Shown here in pieces: positions 32,520 to 44,800 of a DNA stretch of 64,000 nt. Numbering within the stretch: position 1 is the first letter of the stretch; every line of letters begins with the position of its first letter. The notes beneath the pieces are model-generated. The model was not told the origin of the DNA. It did no database searches and saw only the letters and a list, made by a program, of their open reading frames with translations. A program made the position numbers and the translations under genes. Source of the DNA: Henricia sp. BOLD:AAB3569 (Eukaryota > Echinodermata > Asteroidea > Spinulosida > Echinasteridae); NCBI GenBank assembly GCA_037783545.1, contig JBBELK010000024.1, positions 1,178,001 to 1,242,000 of the forward strand, written 5' to 3'.

Positions 32520-35494
32520 CTTGAGAGGTAGTTAACAACCCTCCGTTAAAAATGCTTAAAATAGCAGAAAGGTAAACGAATTATGGACTACTCCCGAGTA
32601 CATGTACATGAATCATTGATCCGCCGGGGCCACTGACCGGATAATGAGTTTAATATGCCGTGCACTCAATACCAGCTACAAATTGTGTTATCAAGCTGCG
32701 CTGGTCTTCCACAATGAGCTAATAATTAACTTGTCAATGTTAATTGGATACTGGTAGACAATTAGTCAATATGGCGATTGACAAGGGGCTCTGAGGCATT
32801 CTTGTCAGGGTTAACAGATAATTCAAATTTCCTTGTGAGATGGATCGAAACGCTCGCCCTTCAATGGAGGCAACAAATTATACAAATCTTTTTTCTTTTG
32901 TGCCACAATGAAGATGAATGAGTAGCGTACAGTACTTGGACACGGCAGTTTTATGCAAAATGTTATCCTGCCTCCCGAAACCCAACTTCCTTTTGAATAC
33001 CCAATTTATCAAAGTAATCATGCTAACTTACAGAAACTATATAATTAAGCAAGTAACTGCCATGACCGGTGTGACTTTACTGTCATGCACAAATTTTTCT
33101 GACACGAAACGCACAGCTCCCCGTTGGTCGAGGGGGTATTCAACCCTTGCATACACGCGTAATGACATCTCAGTAATGGCTTCTAATTATAGTAGTTGGA
33201 ATTGTCCATACATGTACTTTGTCAAAAATATTTTATTCAAATGAAGAATACAAAAAGTTACTTTCAGTGATTATGAGCTCACTTCTTTTCCAACACTACT
33301 GAAAATTACATTTCTACACAGACCAAGCTAATGAATGGGATGGCTTTCAGTTCAACACGTCTCTTTGCCTCGTACACTTCTGACAATCTTGAGGCCAATG
33401 TACTGCAATATTCGCACAAAAAGTGCAAGAAACTACGGCAATGCAGATGTGGCCTCCGATAGCGTTAACCCCCACCCCCCCCTTTCATTATCTGACAGAG
33501 GAATGATCGCGCTAGTGTCGGCTTAACACCGACATCAGTTCTCTGCCTGTGTTTAGCAAGTCCCACTAGGCCAACGTGAATGACAGTTCCTTTTTTATCC
33601 CCACCGTTTTATCTGTAAGAGAAAAGGGTGAATTCTGAATTGTTCATCCTCCACAAGTATGGACAAAGCACTTCCATTTAGTCTCAAATATTAATTCCTC
33701 CCCATGGGGTCAACTGCCCCCACTCTTCGACACCTCTTGACTTTCTAAACTGCCTAATTCCCTAATGAGATCAGACAAATTTGTGGACCTGGGAGAGGGG
33801 ACTATTTTTGGATAACTGTCATTTATAAAGCTTGTTAGGCTTCCATGAAAAACTCTGTATACTGGTTCATAGACATGGGACAATTTGACAGTATATTTTA
33901 TTTTATATTCATAAATACCTTTGACAGTTTACGCATCCCTATTGGCTGAGAGCACATCACGTGGGCAGTTTTAAACGAGCGATAAAGGCACAGTCAGTCT
34001 TATACACTTTTGAGCCTGGCTAGCGGCCGCGCCCGCGCTCTGGCCGGCGCGTATGGAACACGCACATGCACACAGAAACTGCACGCTCCCGAAAGCAAAT
34101 TGTGCACTGTGACAAGTACCTCGTCATGTGCGTGTGCGTACAACACGCTTGCATTTCGCGTAACGCGTGCGATCGAACAAAAATATATCGACGCACAGCT
34201 AGCAGTTGTACAAACACGGTGTTGACACTGTGGGTGTAGAAATTGAATGCAAAACATGGCAAAACGACGAGCTAATTTTGGTGAGTTATACAGATTTATG
34301 CAAAAAGGTCCTGGGCAATGATAATGGCCCGAGCCTTCGGCTTGGGCCATTATCAGTGCCCAGGACCCTATCCGGTTTAAAACGTATGTTTAAAACTGGC
34401 CAAACCTACTTTTAATCCCTAAATAAAAGCTTCTATTCTCTCTGCAACAAACAGTGAGGTACATAAACACTGTGCATTCAAATCTCTGTACAACCATGGG
34501 CAAGTTTGATTGACAACTATAATAACCATAGTTCCACTATTTCCAACCGAACGCAATCCAGTCAACAACGATCTGGTCGACTATTTGGAACCAGCCCACG
34601 GGGCATTGTTGCCCTGGTCGCTGGTACCCATCAAGCATCGAGTTGATGCAGCAATTGACTTTGACCAAAGGCGTTTGCACTTAAACGTCTCTGCGCATGT
34701 GTATTGCTAGGATGACGTTTGACCAGTGGTCAACTCTAGTCGTGAATAAAACTTGCTCTTTGGTAGCACTTGCAAAAATAAGTTACAATGTATGTTGGTG
34801 CTTAAGGGGAATACAGTAGGGATAAATTGTAAACAGTATAGATATATTGATTACTGACGTCAATCGAATAATTAACAGACTCGAACCTTGTCAATGAAAA
34901 AAATAATTTTTAAAAAATATTTAAAAAGAAAATTGTGGAAAAAAGTTGTGTGGTGAGACCCAAGGGTCATGCAGGGGATTGGTCATTAAGAATTAAAAGC
35001 AAGACCCCGGTGTTATGACTAATCCGCCGAGGGTTGCAGGACAATAAAATGGACGTCAATGAGACAATAACCCACAGAGCAAAGTACAATAATTTCTTCA
35101 CTTAGGTGTACACGTACACTTAATTGGTGTCCCCATCTCAAGCACATGGTCACGGACATCGCTCCTCAAATCTCCCAAGGTACGGGATGTGTTATTGATT
35201 ACATGTTTGGTCCATTCATATTTTCCACTAGGATGAAATCACTAACTGCTTCTTACATCCTTGACTCAGAGGTAGAGTGGGAAAAGAGAGGGCCGATGGG
35301 GGAAATACTTGTCCCACAAGGCATCGCACCATCCCTGTGAATTGAAGGTCCTGTTATTTTGCTGAAGAGGCCATTATTATCAGGATATTGACAGTTCAGC
35401 AAGTGTCACTCCAGGGCCAAGGCCAAGGCCACTGTTTGCACCATAAAGCCCACGGGAGAAAAAGAAAGTTCAGAAGGACACAAGTTTAAACTCT
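32520..35494. other. Upstream flank of the receptor gene
   Basis: Probable 5' UTR and promoter start just right of 32519, but no TATA box or other element is clear. 33950-34260 is unusually rich in CpG (GCGGCCGCGCCCGCG, GGCCGGCGCG, CGCGTAACGCGTGCG) and could be a distal promoter or a CpG-rich mobile element. A hairpin follows at 34307-34367. No coding frame is convincing. Confidence 0.45.
34307..34367. repeat. 61-base near-perfect hairpin
   Basis: GGTCCTGGGCAATGATAATG GCCCGAGCC, a TTCG loop, then GGCTTGGGCCATTATCAGTG CCCAGGACC. Stem of 28 pairs with few mismatches and a TTCG tetraloop. May be the core of a foldback transposon. Confidence 0.8.
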
Positions 35495-35846
35495 TAAGCC
35501 GTGTCCGCATTGGACTTGTTTTTTGGGAGGTTTTACCGAGACGATGGTAAAATGAAAAATTGCTAAATTTTACTGCTGTCCGCCTTTTGGACTTTTTGAT
35601 GCAGTAAAATTTTTACCGAGACCGTGGGAGAGCATGCGCAGTGTCCCTTCACGCTTCCAGAGTGTTTTTACCGACTTGCTGTGTCCGCATTGGGCAGAAG
35701 TTGGCCAGGAAAAGTAACCGCTGGACTCAGAAAAAGTTACTGAGAGGAAAACGTCCTAGGCTGTCCGTATTGGACTTAAAATGGGAAAAGTACCCATCGT
35801 CTCGGTAAGTTTTCCCCCAAAAAGTCCAATGCGGACATGCCCTTAC
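35495..35846 (+). mobile_element. MITE family D, copy 1
   Basis: Ends AAGCCGTGTCCGCATTGGAC / GTCCAATGCGGACATGCCCT; inner GTTTTACCGAGACGATGGTA and ACCCATCGTCTCGGTAAG also pair. Several internal AGTCCAATGCGGAC / GTCCGCATTGGGC words break it into sub-blocks. Confidence 0.82.
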
Positions 35847-38800
35847 ATTATATATAGCAAGTTTCCTTCTCTTATAAATCTCTATGCCTAGCATAGGGGA
35901 AATACATACATGTACAGTTTTCAGTCAACTGTCTTGTTTTCAACAATTTTGTTAATTTGTCTTCTCTTATGTATTTCACCTGCAATACTGCAAGATGAAC
36001 CATCAGACAAGACAACTTTAATTGAATTTCCAGAAAAGTGATTTCATTCTAACCTAACAACCGTGTAAAATAACTCCCCAAATACTATCCATGGTACGAA
36101 AACAGGAAAGTTGCAATCACCAATGTGGATGTGGATGCAAAAAGGTTTTTTGACGATATCCTTGAAAATATACAACAAATATTTTAAAAAGATGATCTGG
36201 ACACACTCCTTTTAAAAAAAAACAAACAAAAAAACACGGATTCAAGTTTAAGTGACTAAACTCGTCATTTTAATGTCATGTTAGTAATAAAAAGGCAAGG
36301 GCACTTATTAAAAATTAGTCCACTGGAGTACTTTTCTTCTTGAGTCTCCAAGCAAGATTTAATGTCCAATCCTTTGAAATCCTGTACATTATTCCATTAT
36401 GTAAATTATGCTGTGGTCTCCCAGAGTGCTGTATTTATATATGTAAATATGCGTCCGGTAAATTGTAGACAGTTCATAACCTAAGGTTTTTAAATCCCGT
36501 TTGTCATTTTGCGAACCACTCACTTGGGAGATGCAAGCACACAGTATGCCTTCACCAACACATAATATGAGACTGATACTGCAAACAGTTGTAATGCTTT
36601 TAAATTGAATACTGCAAAAAAAATGTGAAAATCAATCCGTTGTTTTTTTTCTGAACAAAATGCAATTTCTGATGAACTTGCAATGGCATTTAACAGTAAT
36701 CTCACCAGACATGTACCCAACGTTCTTCCCATTTTCTTAATCGCCTCTTAAAATACACACTTTAAGGTTGAAGGGGAGAAATGTTGTGTTATGGAGCACG
36801 TGACATGTGATAAGCATTTATTATGACATTTATGAATGCAATTAATGTTTTTATTTTGAAATTAAGCAAAGATAATAAATCAGAACTGATGAACATTTTT
36901 TCTTGGTTTTGATGATTAGTGATGGCTAAAAAACAATGATTTCTCTTGGGTACATCGCCGCAATGAAAAGCAATGCCTAAATTTTTTCGGAGATGGACGC
37001 ATTGTGAATAGATTTGCACAACGCATACTGCAGCAATTGCAGTCACTGTGGTCGCATTCCAAGCCTCAATAGACTCCTTAAATAGCGGCGAGGCGAATGA
37101 GAGCATTCAGTTATTCAATCACTGCGCTATAGCCAGGAAAATGACGAGGACGTTGCATGTACATGTAGGTGCAGTTGGTTTACATTGAGGCTCCAGTCCG
37201 GTTATGGGCTGTAGCCAGGCCTTGCGGCCATTCTGGAGTGAACAACCTGGGCCTAGACAGGGTCAATGTCCTCCCTTCAGCCTCAAGGGGGGAGGGGGGG
37301 GGGGGCATCTATTTTGAGAAAGAGAAGGGAAAGGAAGTACTCAGATTGCTTTCATTGTAAATGATTAAAGTTGGTGCCGGGGCTGCATGTAAGACGCATG
37401 CATACAAATGAAACAACTCTGCTTGTTTTGCATGCATACAAATCAAATAACTTTGCTTGTTTTGGATTCATATTTTCATTGCTTGTATCCGGAGTTCAGT
37501 ATTTTATTGCTCCAGGTGACCTAAGAAGAAACACTTCAGACTTTGCTTCAAAAAAAAAAAACTAGAAAAATATTTATCTTTTTACAACCAAGAAAGCAGC
37601 AATGATCATTAAATTATTATTTATCTCCTTGCTCTTTTATGCAGAGCAAGGGGATTCCCAGGTGTCTCTGGCCGATTCTAATTATGGCCGATTTCTCACA
37701 CTTGCAAGCGACAGTGCAATGGGCGCTTTTGAGGAATCCTTGGTTTCAGAAATAATAATAATAATAAAACTTGTACTTGATTTGGAACCGATCTGGAATT
37801 ACAAAGCTATGTAAAATTCAAGACACATCCTCTGAAATGATTGAAGCCTCCCAACCACGTATCCTCAAAGGCCATTTTATCAAAGTATGAAATATTGCCC
37901 TTTTAATTAGACACGCTGTTCCCGGACTAAAAAAATATGAGTGTAATAACACTCCAAGTGATGGCTTGTACTTCTTACGAGTATAAGTTATTTATCACCC
38001 AGGGAGCTCATGAGACCAATTGCAGACACGCCGACTATTCTCGGTCCTTCTGTTAATATTAATTTCAAAAAATTTACACAGGCCAACAAACCGCCAATAC
38101 AGGATTTCAACAATAACACACAACTACCCCGACGAGTCAAAGGGGGCAAAATTGGATATGCCGGCTTTAAATAAACAAAAGAGGGGAAAAAAATCAATTG
38201 AATTGTGGCCATTCAAATGGTCGGTATAAATCAAACTGATTAACTGCCGAGAAACGATACAATTTAGATAGCGGAGCAGCAGGCAATTCAGACTCGTGAT
38301 AAATACCCAGAGTGTGAATACACTATGAATGATTTACTGAATTCCGTAAAATGCCTGATGGCTTTTTCAGCTTTTGTCCGTAAATGTGGAGAGAAAGAGA
38401 GAGAAAGAAAGGGAAAGAAGAGAAATCTGACAAAGAGTTCTTACTTTTAAGTTAAGCCTGTGTAGAATACTACATTATCTTTAATTAAGTACCTGGCTCA
38501 TTGTATACAAGAAACTTCAAGTTCCTTTGTGAATAAAACAGGCTGGAGGCTTCATTTTTCTCAGTTCTGTGTTTTGCTAAGCAAATCTACAAATACGCTA
38601 TGCACAGTCAACATGGGTATTACTACAGTCACGGTAGATAGACGATTCACCCATATCAGCACATTACAAAAAGAAGGTTTTTTGTTTATTCATTTACCGA
38701 TAAAAATGTTTGGTATTATTAAAGCGAACATGAATTGGTCACAAACACATGATTCAGTAGTTAATGCAATGATTTCAGTATGTTCATGTACATACAACAA

Positions 38801-41800
38801 GCACAATATCTGTTTTGCTTTTCTCGTCAATCTGTCAGCAATAATAAAGTCGGAAATGAGATTACAGCAATGGCAACAACTCCGAGACACAACACCCACC
38901 AGAGCAGAATGCAAAATGTTTGGCCGAGTGGAGACGGGAGGCTTAGGTTACACTACTCGGGACCAGCCGCGAGTACAGAGGAGCTGCCGGAGCTGGCCTG
39001 ACAAACTAACCTGCTTAGAAACAAGAGCTGAAAATTATATCGGGAAAATTATTAGACGTGGTCTCATATTTCACGACGACGAACAGTGTGGTGCTCTGCA
39101 TATTTAAAAAGTTACCTTTATAAATATACAATTAACAAAAATCTATAAAATCTACCCACACAGTGAAGTAAAATAACTTGGTTTAGTATTGCATTTCATT
39201 ACTGTTTTTGTCCAACACTAATTACATCCAAATTGATAACCCGTGTGCAAAAGACAACATTCGGGTTTGGGTGTGGCTGGTGAATTCATACAAATTTGAC
39301 CTCAAATTTCTCAGCAATATTTTCTTTGGACAAATTCCTACAGACAGAATAAACTTCGCATTTTCCAAAATTGCCATTTTCAGAACCACACAATATATTC
39401 TTCATTAATACACAGGTAATCATTCCACCCCCATCAACAGTAACATGTAGTTTTCCTATTTCTGTAGAAAAACAAATTGGGGGGGAGGGGGAGAGGGGTG
39501 GAGGCGGTGGGAAGGGGGAGCTACTGGTTGCAGCTTCCAACCACACAAGTACGAGCAATATTTATGCATTATTGGCACAAAGAAAATCTAAAAAAAAAAC
39601 ACCATCATGATAACACGATCTTTGGCGTTTTGTGCATGCAAAAAGTGCAGCTGCATCTTCGTGTTTGCTTTAAAGGTGTTCCAGAATTTTGTCACAGGGT
39701 CATGTGCATAATATACTGCATATATCATTTACTGACAATTAGCATTTCAGAAATTGGGAAAATGTGTTGCCTTTTACCCATTTTTAGTTGCATTTTAACC
39801 AAGTCTGGAAGAAATGTGTCAAAAAAATCAAAATGCTGGATTTTCTTTCATAGGGGTTCCGAGCTCTTTAGCATCATGTGGGTTTTTTTTTTTAAGTTGA
39901 TGGATACTGGAAAGTGGGAAGACAACGGAAACAATCAAAGTACTGTAGGAAAAAAACAGCAAACAGTTGACTGAGAAAGGAAAATAGAAATTATAATTTC
40001 TACAAAGAGATGAAGGTTATAGAGAAAGAGGTTGTTTTAGCAAATACACCTGCTGAATTGGGGGTGAAGAATTGAGAGTTGAATGACTGGGAGAATCTAT
40101 GGGCCGAGTAACAAGCATACAACCAACTCCCAGGGAGGTACATGCGATGTATTTGGGGAGGATTGTTCTGAGGCAGAAACACAATGAGGATATTAAAATA
40201 TCGGCGTCGGACTGGCGAAGTCTGGCTTTACATTGATCAGTAGTGGGACCCTATGTGGTTCCTTCAAACTGGTCGTCCCGGCGTAAGTAATGTCGTCGTA
40301 CATGATGGGGAAGAGTTTGTGCTTTCTTTTTCAGAGCAGGCTAATGCTTCTATTCAGAATACCAAGTCATGTGGGGTCAGAATGTTTGTCAGCGGCCAAC
40401 ACACTGTTGGGATAAAACCAATTAAATGGACACTAAACCCAGTTATTGCATTTGCCTTCAATCCATCCGTTATTATAGTCACACGTGTTGCATTGAACAC
40501 TGATGCGAGTCGACAATGTCATTGTGGACAATAAGGTTAGTATTGGCAACGCAATGTCACGTGCACTAAATTCCACTTTAACAAGGCACACGTTTTCAAT
40601 TCAGCATCAACAGCACACTTGAAACCTTCTGCCTATTACCAATTTGAAAAGCCTAGTTCAAGAAACTCGAATAATTAAGTATACTTTCGTTTACAAAACC
40701 TAAACTGATTAATCTCTCTGACACTTGCTGATGACCGGTTTTGGTACAAACATTTTTCAACAGCACCCTTTTTTTTCGTAGTGCATTTGTAATTGTTTTA
40801 CAATTCTGCTGAATTTATCACATGACTTCAACACAGTTATACTCATTTGTTTTTATACGTCGCAACTGACGACAGCAACAAACAATTCACAAAAACATTG
40901 TGACAGTCACTGTCAATCATAACAAGTCGTCTTTCCACTAAACAAACCCTAGCGGCGATACGTTTCTTCAACAAATTGAATAGCAAATCCTTTTCCATTT
41001 AAAAAGTACAGTGGTTCGGAAATAAGGAAAATGTTATCTGATGTGATTAGGCTATGTTGTGGCAGGAGTGGTGTAATGTGGTGTTCTGTCTGGAATAACA
41101 TAGCTATAATCTTATCTCAGCATTGACTGCCATTCAAGGTGAACTCTGCCTTCATTGTTATATTCGGTGCGAGAGCTAGATGACGAATTACCAAATTGGT
41201 TTTCAATCATTCCGAGTGAAATGCTGCAAAGATGGCTTTAGTTGCCCAATCTGATTACAGTTAACATAATTGGATGATCAGACTTAACGGAACGCATTTG
41301 AGGCAATTCTGATTATTGCATTAAATACTCAGAAAAATTTTTTTATTTTCCCCCGCAATAATTATTAAATAAGATTTCTGCTGAGACCTGTCGGCAAACT
41401 CCGATGTAAATATCCGTCCCACTGAACTCAAATCCTGTGCAATACTGCCAACGAAAGTACATGTATAAAAATCAATATTTATAATTTTTCAAAAAAATCC
41501 ACGCTGACGCAAAAAACAAAAACAAAACAAAAAACCTTCTGCTGCTATCTTATGCTGCTATCAAAATAGAAATTCGAATAATATTCATGCAGATGTTTTC
41601 AATCTAGTAACCACATTTTTAAATGTATTTAGCTGCAGCATACAGCTACATGTAGTGCCACATTTCTAATATTCTGGTTGGAATGATGTTTTCAAACACT
41701 TTCCAAAAACTGTAAAAAGAGTTTCTCTGTTTAATAAATTATCTTAATTGCCTTAAAATTCTAATACATTTAAGATGGTTTTGGTATCGTTTTGAAACCA

Positions 41801-44800
41801 AATAACAATATTACACAAGTACATGAAACCTCGCATGTCATGGATAGTAGGTTTCATTGGTGTCTCACACTTGATGCAAAAGAGCTAGCTCAGTTGTTTG
41901 CCAAAGATTTTGATTCAGGAGTACTGCCCAAAATAGGCAAGCATTTTTGTCATTTAAATTTCCCTAAAATTTATAATTAAACCTGCTTTCCTTCGTGTCA
42001 GTAAGAAAAGAAAAAAAAGTTAGCTGAAGTGGGAAATGTTTTGGGCTATCAAAGTCTGAATGTCAAAGAAAGAACTAAATATTCCGGACAAAATTAAACG
42101 GACAAAATTAAACAGACAAAATTAAACAGACGAAGTGAATTAAACTACATGTACTATGATTAACAACAAAATCAGCTTCTCTCATCAGCATAATTCTAGC
42201 TTACAGTCAAGCGAACAGAGTTAGCACAATCTCTTCTTCCCCCTTTTCAGGCTTTTGGTTTGCGAGTGGCAGGCGAAGTAGTTGAAGCAGAACACCCCAA
42301 GTTGCTACTGAGGCATACTATAGACCTGTCAAACCCTGTTGTTTCTGCCCATTACACCTGACCAATGACTATCTCCACGCCGCCCAGTTGACACATTCTC
42401 TAAATGGAATATTATTTTGTTCATTCAGCAAAAAGAAAAACCATTTGCCGGGCCAGAGGGAAATATTGCAACCCTGCCTATTTTCATTTTTCACGGTGCA
42501 AATTCCGGCATTGCATCACGGACTGCCGCAGTCGCATGCACAATCGGTGAGTGAATTGAGGGTGCTTAATAGGAGTGGGAAATGCGCGTCTCGTTTTTGG
42601 GACTTTGACATGGCCAGGGATATTAACCAGCCACTGATTCACTGTGTGTAGATGGTTGGACATAAGCAAACCGTGTGCACGGTTCATCATCTAGGCATTG
42701 GGCTGTGCATATTACATTTACCGGTTGAAGGAGCCTGGTAAAATCATACTCTCATGTCTAATAATGCAGCGTAACCTTGCCAATGAAGTAGCCCTGGGTT
42801 ATGTCTGTCCAATTTATGAACGTGTTAACTGGAGAATATAAGGCTGCCCTTCCCTCCTCTGTAAATTAATAAGAATAATGAATGGAGCACTCCTAGGAAA
42901 GAATAGCCGAAATAAGAACAGCATTTTCACCTCATAGAATGAACCGGTATAATTTTAGTGAATTTTTACTTTCAAAGCTGTAACACGCCACCCCAGAGTC
43001 TCCCCTGCATCACAAAACGTCTTTGTCAGTGTGAAAATCTTTCCATGGTAAAGGGTAAATTTAGAAGACAAAACCAGATTTTTAATAAAAATGCCTTTAT
43101 CATACACGTATGTATTTCACAATAAAAGAAACCAGATAAAATGATTTGAAAGTTGGTTGTCAAATGCACCCCTTTAACATTGAAAGACATAGTAACTGTT
43201 CAACATGCAACTGCCAAAGCCCTCAATTTGCATGACACCAATAGCTAATAATTACTTGTGAATATAGTCCAACGGCCACTAACGGATGAGTTTATTTAGG
43301 GTTCAGGACCACGCTCTTCTAACAGGCAGCTGCACTTCCAGCCATGTTTGCAGTCTTTGCCCAAGCTACAAAGTCCAGGCTTCAACCAGGTTGAGCTGCC
43401 ATTTCAAACTATTATTGTCAGACTTGGCTTTAATAAACGTTATTCAAAACCAAATTATTTGATAACAGATGGGTTACATTGCTGACTGGATGAAGTCAGT
43501 TTATTGACACAAACTATCGGGAAGAAATTCAAAGAATGTCGCGTTTAAAATTCATTTCGAAGTTATTCCAAATTATCTGAAATTTTATTTTTTGGATAAA
43601 CCATGATTTACTTTCAAATAAAGAGATGTAAAAAAACCAAAACTACATGTAGATTTTATAGCAATGGATGAAAATTGGCATTGATCAAAATTGTACGAAC
43701 TTTTGATTTGAGCCTGGCACTGTTAAATATTATATTTTTTCCCCTTTGCTAAAGTGTAACAAACGAGTTGTTTACTCACAAAAACACACAATCTACATCT
43801 AGTGACATTTTTGAGGAAGTGGATAACTCTCCAAATTTCACAACACGCCGACAAATTGTCATAATATGCCCTTCTAACCTCAGGGCAAACTTGCCTCCAC
43901 TTTAAGATTGAACACTTCCATTCCATACTTTTTTTTTAGTGATTTTTTTCTTTTCAATTTACAGTCCAAACAAATTATTCAGTGAAACAAATTTGAGTGT
44001 CTCTCAAGGGCAATGCTGCTATCACACAGGAACGAAACTGGCAAACTCTGACAGAAGATTCAACACAACGGAGACTTGCAGACTCCTCCAAATCTTTGCC
44101 AATAAAACTGATGACAGTTTTGTCAAGACACCTAATCCAATATTTACCCCCAAATACAATTATGTTGCCGATTTATTTTGATTGGTGCATATTGGACAGA
44201 TGACAAATCCATACGATATGAAAGTGAAAGGAGAGATAAACGGCAAAGCTACAAGGTATATTACACTGCTGGTATCATTTTACGTGTGTACCAACACAGA
44301 AATGACTAGATTAACAACGATCCACGTAGTCAAATCGCATACCCGACGGCAACAACTCGGCTTTTTTTTTCGTTGTGATTTTCTACTTCATCGAGACTCT
44401 ACCTCATCAGAATCTCCCGTTGTCGTCGTCAGCCAAGCAGACGTCACTCGCTCCGTCAACGGTGGCCGGGGACGCTGAGCTCTTACTGGATGAGAAAAGG
44501 GTACGATGCCATCTTGGAATTGACCTGAGTGAGTTTGACCTAGAGTGGCAGCCAGAAGTCAGTGCACTGTTGTCTTGTCTGGCCGCCTCCTTACGGCACG
44601 CAGCGCCAACCATGCAGCCTAGCTGATCAAGCCGAGCACTGTGTGTCTGGTTGACCGTGCTATCTCGGTTCAAGCACCTCTGATTGTTTGTGATAACGGC
44701 CCCAAAAGACCATTCCCTAGCTTATTTACAGTGATGGCATCTTCAAGGAAAATAAGTGTGGAAGAATGGTGCATATATAAATTTACAAATGATGACTTGT

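Noticed and set aside
38529-39107. 192-codon open frame on the + strand
   Set aside because: The longest frame outside the two genes, but composition is like its non-coding surroundings, there is no recognisable domain, and no splice context supports it.
39477-39974. 165-codon frame with a Gly/Arg-rich start
   Set aside because: The start is a translation of a purine microsatellite; the rest has no protein-like features.
44375-44626. 83-codon frame containing LGIDLSEFDLEWQPEVSALL
   Set aside because: Looks protein-like for a short stretch but has no splice sites or homologue I recognise, and an opposite-strand frame is equally open.
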